Positions 17,659-24,862 of a stretch of DNA of 33,342 nt are shown here, in pieces. The stretch comes from Nitrososphaerota archaeon (GTDB taxonomy: Archaea; Thermoproteota; Nitrososphaeria; Nitrososphaerales; JACPRH01): the NCBI GenBank assembly GCA_016190055.1, contig JACPRH010000020.1, positions 1 to 33,342 of the forward strand, read 5' to 3'. A program made the position numbers and the translations under genes. Within the stretch, counting starts at the first letter, position 1; each line of letters starts with the position of its first letter. The notes under the pieces were generated by a model that saw nothing but the letters and a program-made list of their open reading frames with translations, was not told the DNA's origin and made no database searches.

Positions 17659-19944
17659 TTACTTCTTTCGCATTACTAGTACTGCTGCTGCAGCTATAGC
17701 TATTACTGCTACTCCGACTGCTGCGTAAGTTACTTCTGCAGGTAGTCCTGAGGTTTCTGTTTGTGTTTGGGTGATTTGTGAAGTTACGGTTGTTTGTGAA
17801 GTAATTGTTTGTGCTGGTGCGCTGGTGGTGACTGTAGTGGTGGCTGCTTTAGTTGTAGTCACGGTGTTTGTGGTTGCACTGGTGACTGTTGTTGCTGATG
17901 TTGTGGTTACGGTGCTTGTGGTTGCGGTTGTGATGGTTGTAGCGGAGGTGGTTGTGACTGTCGTGGTTGTTTGCTGGGCTGCGCCTGCGGGGTTCTCTGA
18001 GAGGCCTAGTGCGATTACTGCGCCTCCGGCTGTTGGGCTGGGGTATACTCTGGAAGAGGTTGCGTCGCCTACTCCGATGACTCCGAATAGCTTCTGTTTG
18101 CCATCTGAGTCTTGGCCTGTGCTGAAGCCGTTTACCATGTGGGTGCCGACGTTCATTTCGCGGAGAAGCTTGCCTGAGCTTTTGTCGAAGAACCTCATGT
18201 AGCCGTCTGTGAAGCCGGTGAGAAGCATGTCGCTGGTTACGACTAGGTGGGAGCGTTGGGTGCTGAACTTGTAGAACCATGTCCACTTTACGTTACCTGT
18301 CGCGGCGTCGCGGGCTACGATGGTTGAGTTGGATATTGAGTATCCGCGGGTGCTCATGAGGCTCGCGCCGTCCTTCATGGAGTTTTCTTTTAGTAGGGTT
18401 ACCTGCTGTCCAGACGCGTATTGGAACAATGTGTTAGTATCAGGGTCGTACGAGAGGTCTGTTCCGAAGAGTCCGTTTGACCAGTGTGGATATAGACCGC
18501 AGGGAAGGTTGCAGCGTTCGCCGGCTTGGCCTGGGGCTGCGGCTGGATAGCTGATCCAGTTCCACTCACGCATATCATGGAGGCTGTATGGATCCGGCTG
18601 ATATGCTCGAATACCATTCGGCTGAGGCACGGCTGCGGCAGCCTGGACCTGTCCCCACTTCACTTGCTCCTTTACTACGTCCGCCGTCCACACGGGCTTA
18701 CCTGTCTTAGCGTCCATCGCGTACAAGATGCCTTCCTTACAACCCTTCATGTAGATTTTGCCTAGTCCTTTGACATCTGCGAGTATTCCGCTCCAGTTGC
18801 AGTCGTAGTCGTAAGGGTCATGCGGGAAGGGTTGTAGCCACCATATGCGTTTGCCTGAATTCATGTCGATAGCCATGATTGTGCTGCCGTAGAGTCTTGG
18901 TCCGGGTGTCATTGACATGTTTGAGTATGGTCCTTGGTTTCCGGTGTTGGTGTAGACTATTCCGGTGTCTTCGTCAACGACAAGCTGGCCCCAGTTGGCG
19001 GTTACTCCAGCCCACTTGACTGGCGCCGCGTCGGGTAACGCCCAGTCCCATTCTAGTCCTGCTTTGTTCTTGGCTGCTACATCGCTGCATGGGAAGGTTT
19101 GGAAGTATCCTATGTTGCACTCTTGCAGTGCCCAATCTTTTGTAGGAACGTCTTGAGGTGGGGCGCTGAAGACGCGCCATAGGATGTTCTTTGTGGTGGT
19201 GTCGATGCCCATTGTGACGTGTCTCCCGTCACCTGCAGCTGAGAGGCTTGAGTGCACCGCACCTGAGAGCACATAGATGAACTGGTTACCTTTCTCATAT
19301 ATTCCTATGCTGCCAGATTTGGCGCCTGCGTAGACGGTGTTGTACTTGTATAGGTTACCGGGGATGTCCTTGCAGAGATCTTGTACCCAGAATGAGGTTT
19401 TGCCGGTGTCAGCGTCAACTCCGTAGAAGTCACATGCGATGCCGCGGTTGATGAGCGCGTTTCCGGTTTCCCAGTATCTGAAGCCGTGGTTGTGTACACC
19501 GCCGAAGGTTGCTGGAGTTAGGGGTAGTCGCTGAACCGCTTGAGTGATGTTTATGTCGTAGCTGTTTTTCCACAGCTGCTTTCCGGTTTTGCCGTCGAGT
19601 GCAATGACCATCTGGTAGTTAGTTGTGATGTAGACTTTGCCATTTTTAACTAGAGGAGGTGTGCTTGAACCGTCTCCGGGCTGAAGTGATACGTAGCCTT
19701 TCGGGCCGGAGGTGGCTATGCTGGATATTGGGAATATCCATTTCACCTCAAGGTTCTGCACGTTATCTTTGTTGATCTGTGTTTCGGGGCTGTAGTTCCA
19801 TGCCCAAGTGTTCCCATTCATGTTCAACCAGTTCTTCTCAGAATTGTCTAGGGGTGCTGCGAACGCTAGTGCTGGTACGAATGTGCTGAATGCTAGTATG
19901 GTTAGTAATATACAGTTAGTTATCCAATATTTGCTCGATAACAT
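17659..19944 (-). CDS. PQQ-dependent dehydrogenase paralog H, surface-anchored, longest stalk
   Basis: A 761-aa paralog from the ATG at 19944. The open frame extends 17 codons further, but MLSSKYWITNC matches F and G. The signal peptide is class II type, while the body resembles class I: PHDPYDYDCNWSGI, TGNQGPYSN, REWNWISYPA and CNLPC. The AAAAVPQPNGIRAY insertion is shared with D. H therefore looks like a mosaic of a class II upstream part and a class I-like enzyme domain. The stalk is the longest here, about 75 residues made of repeated TTVTTTSATT-like units, before a membrane helix and MRKK. It is the first gene of the array in transcription direction and has its own promoter and terminator. 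Confidence 0.93.
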   Translation of the reverse strand: MLSSKYWITNCILLTILAFSTFVPALAFAAPLDNSEKNWLNMNGNTWAWNYSPETQINKDNVQNLEVKWIFPISSIATSGPKGYVSLQPGDGSSTPPLVKNGKVYITTNYQMVIALDGKTGKQLWKNSYDINITQAVQRLPLTPATFGGVHNHGFRYWETGNALINRGIACDFYGVDADTGKTSFWVQDLCKDIPGNLYKYNTVYAGAKSGSIGIYEKGNQFIYVLSGAVHSSLSAAGDGRHVTMGIDTTTKNILWRVFSAPPQDVPTKDWALQECNIGYFQTFPCSDVAAKNKAGLEWDWALPDAAPVKWAGVTANWGQLVVDEDTGIVYTNTGNQGPYSNMSMTPGPRLYGSTIMAIDMNSGKRIWWLQPFPHDPYDYDCNWSGILADVKGLGKIYMKGCKEGILYAMDAKTGKPVWTADVVKEQVKWGQVQAAAAVPQPNGIRAYQPDPYSLHDMREWNWISYPAAAPGQAGERCNLPCGLYPHWSNGLFGTDLSYDPDTNTLFQYASGQQVTLLKENSMKDGASLMSTRGYSISNSTIVARDAATGNVKWTWFYKFSTQRSHLVVTSDMLLTGFTDGYMRFFDKSSGKLLREMNVGTHMVNGFSTGQDSDGKQKLFGVIGVGDATSSRVYPSPTAGGAVIALGLSENPAGAAQQTTTTVTTTSATTITTATTSTVTTTSATTVTSATTNTVTTTKAATTTVTTSAPAQTITSQTTVTSQITQTQTETSGLPAEVTYAAVGVAVIAIAAAAVLVMRKK

Positions 19945-19970
19945 TTTCGAGCCGCCTTTTGCTCTAGTCA

Positions 19971-20005
19971 GATATAAGATGTGGTAAGACGGCATCTATA
20001 CGACC
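19971..20005 (-). promoter_or_regulatory. Class II promoter of paralog H
   Basis: On the minus strand the element at 20005-19983 reads GGTCGTATAG-ATG-CCGTCTTACC, followed by CTTATATC (19978-19971), about 30 nt from the ATG. Outer arms and spacing match A, F and G; the centre differs. Confidence 0.7.
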
Positions 20006-20120
20006 GTTTAGGTCTGTGTCTGTAGAAAACGCGTTATTGTTGTTGTGATTGTTATTTTTGGCTCTTCGTTGATTGTATCATTGCTTCTTTCTTTTTTTTC
20101 TTTTGTTACGCTTTTCCGGT

Positions 20121-20354
20121 CTAGCTGAACTGATTTCCTTTCTTGTTCGAGCGGGTGTGCTTCTGTTTGTTTTTGGTGGGCGAATTAGTGTTGGAGTTTG
20201 GTTTCTGTGTAGTGGTGAGGATGGTTGATGATGGTGTTGGCTCGAAGTATTGGTTGACTGCGAGTTTGATGTCGTAGATGCCGTGTATACGTCTTAGATG
20301 AGCTTCATGATTAGTCTTAACCACTTCGTCGCAGATCTTGCATCTGTCTGGCAT
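20121..20354 (-). CDS. Small C2H2-type zinc-finger protein
   Basis: A 77-aa protein with C5-x2-C8-x10-H19-x4-H24, the spacing of a single C2H2 zinc finger, within MPDRCKICDEVVKTNHEAHL. The C-terminal 40 residues are Thr/Asn/Lys-rich and probably disordered. Single-finger proteins of this size are found in archaea and are usually taken as DNA- or protein-binding regulators; the target here is unknown. It has its own AT-rich promoter, and a 14-bp palindrome (20399-20412) lies about 45 nt upstream of the start, suggesting autoregulation. Its 3' flank shares a GTTGATTGTAT-containing stretch with the 3' end of the winged-helix remnant at 29077. Confidence 0.65.
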   Translation of the reverse strand: MPDRCKICDEVVKTNHEAHLRRIHGIYDIKLAVNQYFEPTPSSTILTTTQKPNSNTNSPTKNKQKHTRSNKKGNQFS

Positions 20355-20398
20355 TTTCTAATCGCACTTCTCAAGACACGTCAATTTATTCTAATTTA

Positions 20399-20412
20399 AG
20401 CTTAGCTAAGCT
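20399..20412. promoter_or_regulatory. 14-bp perfect palindrome upstream of zinc-finger gene
   Basis: AGCTTAGCTAAGCT is its own reverse complement. It overlaps the TTTAAG that could serve as the upstream promoter element of the zinc-finger gene. Further AAGCTA/TAGGCTAG half-copies follow to 20427. It is a candidate operator. Confidence 0.4.
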
Positions 20413-20478
20413 AAGTTAGGCTAGCTTGTTTGTTTAGTTGGATTTATCCTGAAGATTGGGCGGAACTTGTTATGCAGT

Positions 20479-20540
20479 TCGCTTAACTCTTTCTTATGTG
20501 CCTGCTGAAGTAAAGAAAGACACACCTCAGCCGTCCAAGG
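20479..20540 (-). repeat. Dispersed coding-like fragment, copy R1
   Basis: On the minus strand this stretch can be read as WTAEVCLSLLQQAHKKELSE. It matches the intact small reading frame at 25828-26046 (AAEVCLSFIQQAPKKELSE) with mostly conservative or synonymous changes. Flanking sequence does not match, so this is a short remnant. The family is not recognised. Confidence 0.5.
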
Positions 20541-20605
20541 CTTAACAAAACCGGTTACAGCACCATTAGATAGTCGTTGTCGCATCGTTTACAGTTCGAT
20601 TGATT

Positions 20606-20645
20606 GGTGTTCAACACCTTTTTGTATGTTCAATAGTATTGAACA
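20606..20645. promoter_or_regulatory. Two palindromes sharing the TGTTCAA half-site
   Basis: GGTGTT-C-AACACC (20606-20618) and TGTTCAATA-G-TATTGAACA (20627-20645) are both perfect inverted repeats around one central base, and share GTTCAA. They lie 112 nt upstream of the vapB at 20757. They could be an operator for that module, although VapB sites usually overlap the promoter. Confidence 0.4.
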
Positions 20646-20756
20646 CAGGTGCTGCTCAAGACAAGCTAATCTAACTAAGATAAGGCAGTAGAATCTACTG
20701 CGACTAGGCAGATTAAAATATGCCACTGGATCTTATTTGGACATGGATGAAGATTA

Positions 20757-21029
20757 ATGGCATCAATGTACAAGGTGAAGGTCGGTAAACAGGGGAGAAT
20801 AGTGTTGCCTAAAGAACTGCGGGAAGCCTACGACGTAAGCACCGGAGACGAGGCTGTCATAATCGCAAAAGGACAAGAATTGACCATGCATCTTCACAAA
20901 GTCGCTAAGGATCCAGTAAAACACTTAACCGAAACATCGAAGAAAATATCGATAGGGCTATCTGCAGAAAAACTAAAGCAAAGAGCGGACGAAGAGCGAA
21001 TAAAACAGTTCCGCTCGATACGAGCCTGA
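20757..21029 (+). CDS. vapB: VapB-type antitoxin, AbrB fold
   Basis: A 90-aa protein with an N-terminal swapped-hairpin AbrB DNA-binding domain (VKVGKQGRIVLPKELREAY, about residues 7-25, then GDEAVIIAKG). The charged helical C-terminus would wrap the toxin. Such antitoxins neutralise the PIN RNase encoded next to them and repress their own promoter. The toxin gene follows after 7 nt. ATG is used; a second ATG three codons on is possible. The upstream AT-rich box at about 20711-20720 fits a promoter. Confidence 0.85.
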   Translation: MASMYKVKVGKQGRIVLPKELREAYDVSTGDEAVIIAKGQELTMHLHKVAKDPVKHLTETSKKISIGLSAEKLKQRADEERIKQFRSIRA

Positions 21030-21036
21030 CCAACCC

Positions 21037-21483
21037 TTGCACCCGCCACCCACCATCACACAGACTTATTTTCTGGATTCCTCCACACTCATCCATTCAG
21101 TAGACAGAAGCGCAGAATACCACAAAGAATGCCTAAACATCATAATTAGAGCCGCAAAAGGGCAAATCAACGCGGCAACGAGCTTAGAAGCCCTTGAAGA
21201 AACCCTTTTCATACTATCAAAACTCACAACCACAGCAACAGCCCTGAGCGTCACACAGGACCTGCTGAAAATAACTAAGATAAGAAAATACGAAATGGAT
21301 CAATCAATCTTTGAACAAGCATTGGAGATCATCGAAACCACACCGCTAAAAAGACCCAAGGACGCAATAAATGTAGCAACCATGATTGAACATCACATAC
21401 AAGCAATAATTAGTGAAGACAAAGAATACGACAGAATAAACCTAATCCAAAGAGTACATCCAAAAGACATAAGACAAATTTGA
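21037..21483 (+). CDS. vapC: VapC-type PIN-domain toxin RNase
   Basis: A 148-aa PIN-domain protein. Acidic metal-binding residues are visible as D14 (YFLDSSTLIH), E51 or E54, D109 (RPKDAINVAT) and D128 near ISEDKEYD. VapC toxins cleave specific structured RNAs such as tRNA or rRNA with Mg or Mn. It starts at TTG 21037, 7 nt after the vapB stop; no ATG is available before the conserved first Asp. The gene is full length and in frame. Confidence 0.8.
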   Translation: MHPPPTITQTYFLDSSTLIHSVDRSAEYHKECLNIIIRAAKGQINAATSLEALEETLFILSKLTTTATALSVTQDLLKITKIRKYEMDQSIFEQALEIIETTPLKRPKDAINVATMIEHHIQAIISEDKEYDRINLIQRVHPKDIRQI

Positions 21484-21613
21484 CAAATCAGCCAAACAAA
21501 CCAAAACAAGAAAATCCAGAAGCATCAACGAGCTATAGACAGGCTGAATCTATGGTGGTATTGCAGTTTCGTATCGCGGTAAGGGCTTAAGTAAAACCAT
21601 TTTTCATCGGGTA

Positions 21614-21850
21614 ATGATCAATGTGCCGATTGTGACGCAGAAGTATCAGGCCACTATTCCGAAAGAGGTCAGAAAGAAGCTCAAGATCAAGCCTGGGGAC
21701 AAAATAGTCTTTTTTGAAGAACCCAGCGGAAAATTCGTGGTCATGAAGGAGGAAGATTTCATCAAAGAGATAGCGGGTCTCTGCGAAGACATTGAAGAAA
21801 CGGTAAAAGAGAGCAGAAAAGGATTCGCCCGCGCTGAAAAGAAAGACTGA
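21614..21850 (+). CDS. vapB: VapB-type antitoxin, AbrB fold
   Basis: A 78-aa AbrB-type protein (VTQKYQATIPKEVRKKLKIK, then GDKIVFFEEPSGKFVVMK) with an acidic and basic helical tail. It is paired with the frameshifted PIN gene that starts 26 nt downstream. Because the toxin frame is broken, this antitoxin may persist as a solitary repressor or as an anti-addiction factor against related toxins. Confidence 0.83.
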   Translation: MINVPIVTQKYQATIPKEVRKKLKIKPGDKIVFFEEPSGKFVVMKEEDFIKEIAGLCEDIEETVKESRKGFARAEKKD

Positions 21851-21876
21851 CTTGTAGGACTCTGAAGGAAGAACTG

Positions 21877-22282
21877 TTGTTGAAGTTACTTCTTGACACC
21901 AATGTTCTTTCCGAGCCTGAGTTTCTAAAGTGGCTGAAAAGCATCAAAGACGCAGAGAAATATATGTCTAGCATCACATTAATGGAGTTCGCCTATCACC
22001 TTCTCAAAAAAGGTAAAGGAGAAGGAAGGCTCAAAGCCTACAGAGCTTTACTCAATCTCAAGTGCCCCATTCGATGGAGAATCAGCGGTAATAGCCGCTA
22101 GAAATGCTTCTAAAAAGTGGGATTTTGGAGAAAGAACAAGAGACTATCCAATAAGAGCCACAGCAATCTCCCTAGACGCGATCCTAATAGCCAGAAACCT
22201 GAAAGACTTTGACTGGATGCCAAACGAGAAAGTTATGGATCCGAAAACATTCAAAGAAAAATTAACCAGCAACGAGCTCTAA
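21877..22282 (+). pseudogene. vapC: Frameshifted VapC PIN-domain gene
   Basis: The N-terminal half (D7 in LLLDTNVL, E37 in ITLMEFAY) runs in frame from TTG 21877 to about 22064. The C-terminal half (PFDGESAVIAARN, then ISLDAILIARNLKDFDWMP) continues one base out of frame to the TAA at 22280-22282. Deleting one C from the CCCC run at 22065-22068 restores LKCPFDGES and a normal 134-aa PIN protein. Without the shift the product ends at 74 aa and lacks the distal catalytic acids. This is either a true slip mutation that disarmed the toxin or a base-calling error. Confidence 0.8.
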
Positions 22283-22397
22283 ACCCTCTTCAAAAACCAC
22301 GGTTCTGCGCCATTCATTCGTTATCGGATGATTATTTATGGGTAAGAGATGAGAGTGAGTCGCATGAAGATGAAAGAGGTCTTTCTGTCACGTTCAG

Positions 22398-22772
22398 TTA
22401 CTTGATGATTGTGACTTCGGGGGTCTTCTCGAAGTGTTTATCGCTTGTAATTATCTTTGCGCCATATCTTCTGGCAGCGGCTAAGACAAATGAGTCTGCC
22501 ATGCCCAGCCCAGTTTCTAGGCTTATATCTGCAGCGGCTAATGCTAGTTTGTCGTCAAGCTCCACAATCTTGGTTTGGGTAATTTGGGCGTAGGCTTCTA
22601 GCGCTATCTGCTCACCCTTCTTTGCTTTGAGTCTTCTATAAATCTCGAATATCACGATTGATGGGGTGACTGTGTTCTCTTGAGTTGCCGCTTCAATATA
22701 TGGAGCATATTTTTCTGCGAGCGGTCCTTCACTGAAGTACTCGATCCAGCCGTAGGAGTCTATGAGATTCAA
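22398..22772 (-). CDS. vapC: VapC-type PIN-domain toxin RNase
   Basis: A 124-aa complete PIN protein with the acids D5 (NLIDSYGWIEY), E43 (IFEIYRRL), D93 (GMADSFVLAAA) and D111 (ITSDKHF). It overlaps the upstream antitoxin stop by 4 nt (ATGA), which implies translational coupling. It forms a minus-strand operon with the vapB at 22769. Confidence 0.87.
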   Translation of the reverse strand: MNLIDSYGWIEYFSEGPLAEKYAPYIEAATQENTVTPSIVIFEIYRRLKAKKGEQIALEAYAQITQTKIVELDDKLALAAADISLETGLGMADSFVLAAARRYGAKIITSDKHFEKTPEVTIIK

Positions 22773-22978
22773 ATACGGTCAGTCTCATCTCTAATGTTCT
22801 TTGTGTCCACGCCTTTAGCGAAGCCTCTTACCTGCTTCATCGGCTTGACTGGGATTACGTGGACAACGCCGTCCTTCTCCAGCATAACCACTTTTTGCCC
22901 CGGCTTGATTTTCAGCTTCGATCGGATCTCTTCAGGGATGACTACTTGATACTTTGATGAGACTGTGACGGTTGACAT
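22769..22978 (-). CDS. vapB: VapB-type antitoxin, AbrB fold
   Basis: A 69-aa AbrB antitoxin (VSSKYQVVIPEEIRSKLKIK, GQKVVMLEKDGVVHVIPVK) with a short, charged toxin-binding tail. It overlaps the toxin start by 4 nt. A good TATA box lies 31-40 nt upstream. Confidence 0.87.
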   Translation of the reverse strand: MSTVTVSSKYQVVIPEEIRSKLKIKPGQKVVMLEKDGVVHVIPVKPMKQVRGFAKGVDTKNIRDETDRI

Positions 22979-23008
22979 CTCGCTTACATGTTTAACGGTG
23001 GGCTAATC

Positions 23009-23018
23009 GATATATAAG
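23009..23018 (-). promoter_or_regulatory. TATA box of the 22769/22398 vapBC operon
   Basis: CTTATATATC on the minus strand, preceded by GGAAAC, is centred about 35 nt upstream of the ATG at 22978. This is the spacing seen for the array genes. Confidence 0.6.
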
Positions 23019-23211
23019 GTTTCCAACGACAACCCTTACGTTCACATCAACACCTACCAACCAATAAGTTCAAAACAAAACCATCATATTCTGTCCCATT
23101 ATCGAGTGATCACGCAAGGTCGGCAAGCATACATCACCCGAAGATGGATAGAAGTTTTTATTCGGCTGAATCTATTTATAGGTAAAGTATGAAAGTTATA
23201 CTGGTGGGAAA

Positions 23212-23514
23212 GTGGCGGAGGAAGAAGAACCTGAAATCGCGGTTGTAGGCGCAAAAGGACAGATAGTTATTCCTCAGCGGCTACGAAAGGATCTAAAGAT
23301 AACTCCAAAGACTAAACTCGTCATATACAGGAAGAATGACAAACTAGTGGTCACCAAACTCAAAGTTCCCTCACTCGAAGAAGACCTGAAAGAGTTATTC
23401 AAGGAAATAGATCAAGGATACAAAGATAAGAAGGAGAAGAAACCTGGCGAAAAGGAGATTCTCGAAGAGATCCAAGCGTATCGAAAAGAGAAAAGAGCGA
23501 ACCAAGGCGCTTGA
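23212..23514 (+). CDS. vapB: VapB-type antitoxin, AbrB fold
   Basis: A 100-aa AbrB-type protein (VVGAKGQIVIPQRLRKDLKI, TKLVIYRKNDKLVVTK) followed by a long, strongly charged helical tail (about 53-100). It starts at GTG 23212, and CTATTTATAG about 34 nt upstream is a good TATA box. It is clearly related to the minus-strand antitoxin at 25513, with the same tail pattern KEILEEIQAYRKE against KEIQEEIDSARKE. The PIN toxin follows after 9 nt. Confidence 0.85.
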   Translation: MAEEEEPEIAVVGAKGQIVIPQRLRKDLKITPKTKLVIYRKNDKLVVTKLKVPSLEEDLKELFKEIDQGYKDKKEKKPGEKEILEEIQAYRKEKRANQGA

Positions 23515-23523
23515 ACTAACTAA

Positions 23524-23928
23524 ATGGCCCGGGTGGTCATAGACACCAACATTCTCATTTCCGCCCTACTCGGTCCAGGTAAATCTAGGCAACTTGTTCA
23601 GAAGCTGCTAAGGAAACATACTGTAATACTATCAAGGCCCATGCTGGCTGAAGTGACCGATGTATTATCAAGAGACAAGTTCGCCGAAATCAAAAACCAA
23701 CAGACCGACCGCTTCATATCAAACCTAGAACACAGATCCAAGATCGTAAACATCAGGTCAAACTTCAAAATTGTGAAAGAAGACCCAGATGATGACATCG
23801 TAATTAACACAGCATACAGCGGAAAAGCAGATTACATCGTCACCGGAGATAATCACTTACTAACCCTGAAAGAGTTCAAGAGAACCAAGATCATAGACAC
23901 AAATCAGATGCTTAATATTGGCAAGTAA
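23524..23928 (+). CDS. PIN-family toxin of a toxin-antitoxin pair
   Basis: A 134-aa PIN protein of the COG1569-like group: D7 (VVIDTNILISALL), E43 (SRPMLAEVTDVL), the DPDDDIVINTA acidic cluster at 87-97, and D109 (YIVTGDNHLL). It is presumed to be an RNase toxin. Its closest relative here is the minus-strand toxin at 25094. It is complete and in an operon with the antitoxin just upstream. Confidence 0.87.
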   Translation: MARVVIDTNILISALLGPGKSRQLVQKLLRKHTVILSRPMLAEVTDVLSRDKFAEIKNQQTDRFISNLEHRSKIVNIRSNFKIVKEDPDDDIVINTAYSGKADYIVTGDNHLLTLKEFKRTKIIDTNQMLNIGK

Positions 23929-23985
23929 CGTTGATGGTATCTTTAATTATGATTAGCGTTTGGGGTTATTAGCGGTTAGGATAGT

Positions 23986-24453
23986 ATGACTGGGAATAGA
24001 GTAGCGGTGATGGAGACGAGCATGGGTATTATGGAGTTGGAGCTTTTTGAGGATAAGGCGCCAGTTACAACGAAGAACTTTATTGATCTAGCCAATAAGG
24101 GCTTCTATAATGATGTGATTTTTCACAGGGTCATAGCAGGTTTTATGATTCAGGGTGGCGACCCCACTGGAACAGGCATGGGCGGCCCCGGCTACAAGAT
24201 AAAAGATGAGTTTCACCCAGATCTAAAACATAACGCGAAAGGTATTCTTTCGATGGCGAATGCTGGCCCCAATACGGGAGGCTCTCAATTCTTCATCTTA
24301 CTTGCACCGCAACGACATCTCGACGGACGACACGCAGTCTTTGGAAAAGTGATTAAGGGTGAAAACGTGCTTGACGCCATAGGATCCACCCCTACCGGCA
24401 GAAATGATAAACCCATCAAAGACGTAAAAATAATCAAAGTTACAATCAAATAA
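23986..24453 (+). CDS. ppiA: Cyclophilin-type peptidyl-prolyl cis-trans isomerase
   Basis: A 155-aa single-domain cyclophilin that catalyses proline isomerisation in protein folding. Signature segments are [15 protein letters not shown] at 46-60 (catalytic R48, with F53 and Q56), [15 protein letters not shown] at 90-104 and [12 protein letters not shown] at 111-122. No signal peptide is present, so it acts in the cytoplasm. The length is normal for compact prokaryotic cyclophilins. The gene stands alone on the plus strand as the only housekeeping gene in the toxin-antitoxin island, between two oppositely oriented paralogous modules. The T-rich stretch after its stop on the minus strand belongs to other sequence. 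Confidence 0.95.
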   Translation: MTGNRVAVMETSMGIMELELFEDKAPVTTKNFIDLANKGFYNDVIFHRVIAGFMIQGGDPTGTGMGGPGYKIKDEFHPDLKHNAKGILSMANAGPNTGGSQFFILLAPQRHLDGRHAVFGKVIKGENVLDAIGSTPTGRNDKPIKDVKIIKVTIK

Positions 24454-24862
24454 ATAAAAAAACTCAGAGGCCCCGTAGCTTCATCGCCCAGTCAACGTAT
24501 TCTTGACCAACAATTTGATTCATCCAATTATCTGATTCTTAACGCCCAAGCGAAGACTGAAGGGTCCATTACAAAACTTAGAAACAGCCCTCCAAAAAAC
24601 AATCGAACGATTCCAGCAACACAGCAAAACAAGAAGCGTAACATAGCTATAAGGATTGGACTTGCTCAATCAGTCGTTAAGCAATATTAGATTTACCGTG
24701 CCGTATTACGGACAGCGGCGACTTGGCTTTGTGCATCTAATAGTTAAAAGCGATACCCGCTCAGAATTTCACTGCTAATAGAGCCGAAAACTCTCTCAGT
24801 ATTGAAACAATCCATGATGTCTTTATACCGCCGTCGAATAAATTATTGACGGGCATAAATAG
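24454..24862. other. Gene-poor spacer after cyclophilin
   Basis: No convincing gene is seen in these 409 bases. A 19-codon minus-strand frame (24464-24523, ending YVDWAMKLRGL) is followed by a T-tract and could be the 3' tail of a lost gene. A small inverted repeat, CCGTA-T-TACGG, lies near 24703. An AT-rich box near 24820-24828 probably promotes the DUF433 gene. Confidence 0.35.

Noticed and set aside
24464-24523. 19-codon minus-strand frame ending YVDWAMKLRGL followed by a T-tract
   Set aside because: Too short to support as a gene; possibly the tail of a lost one.
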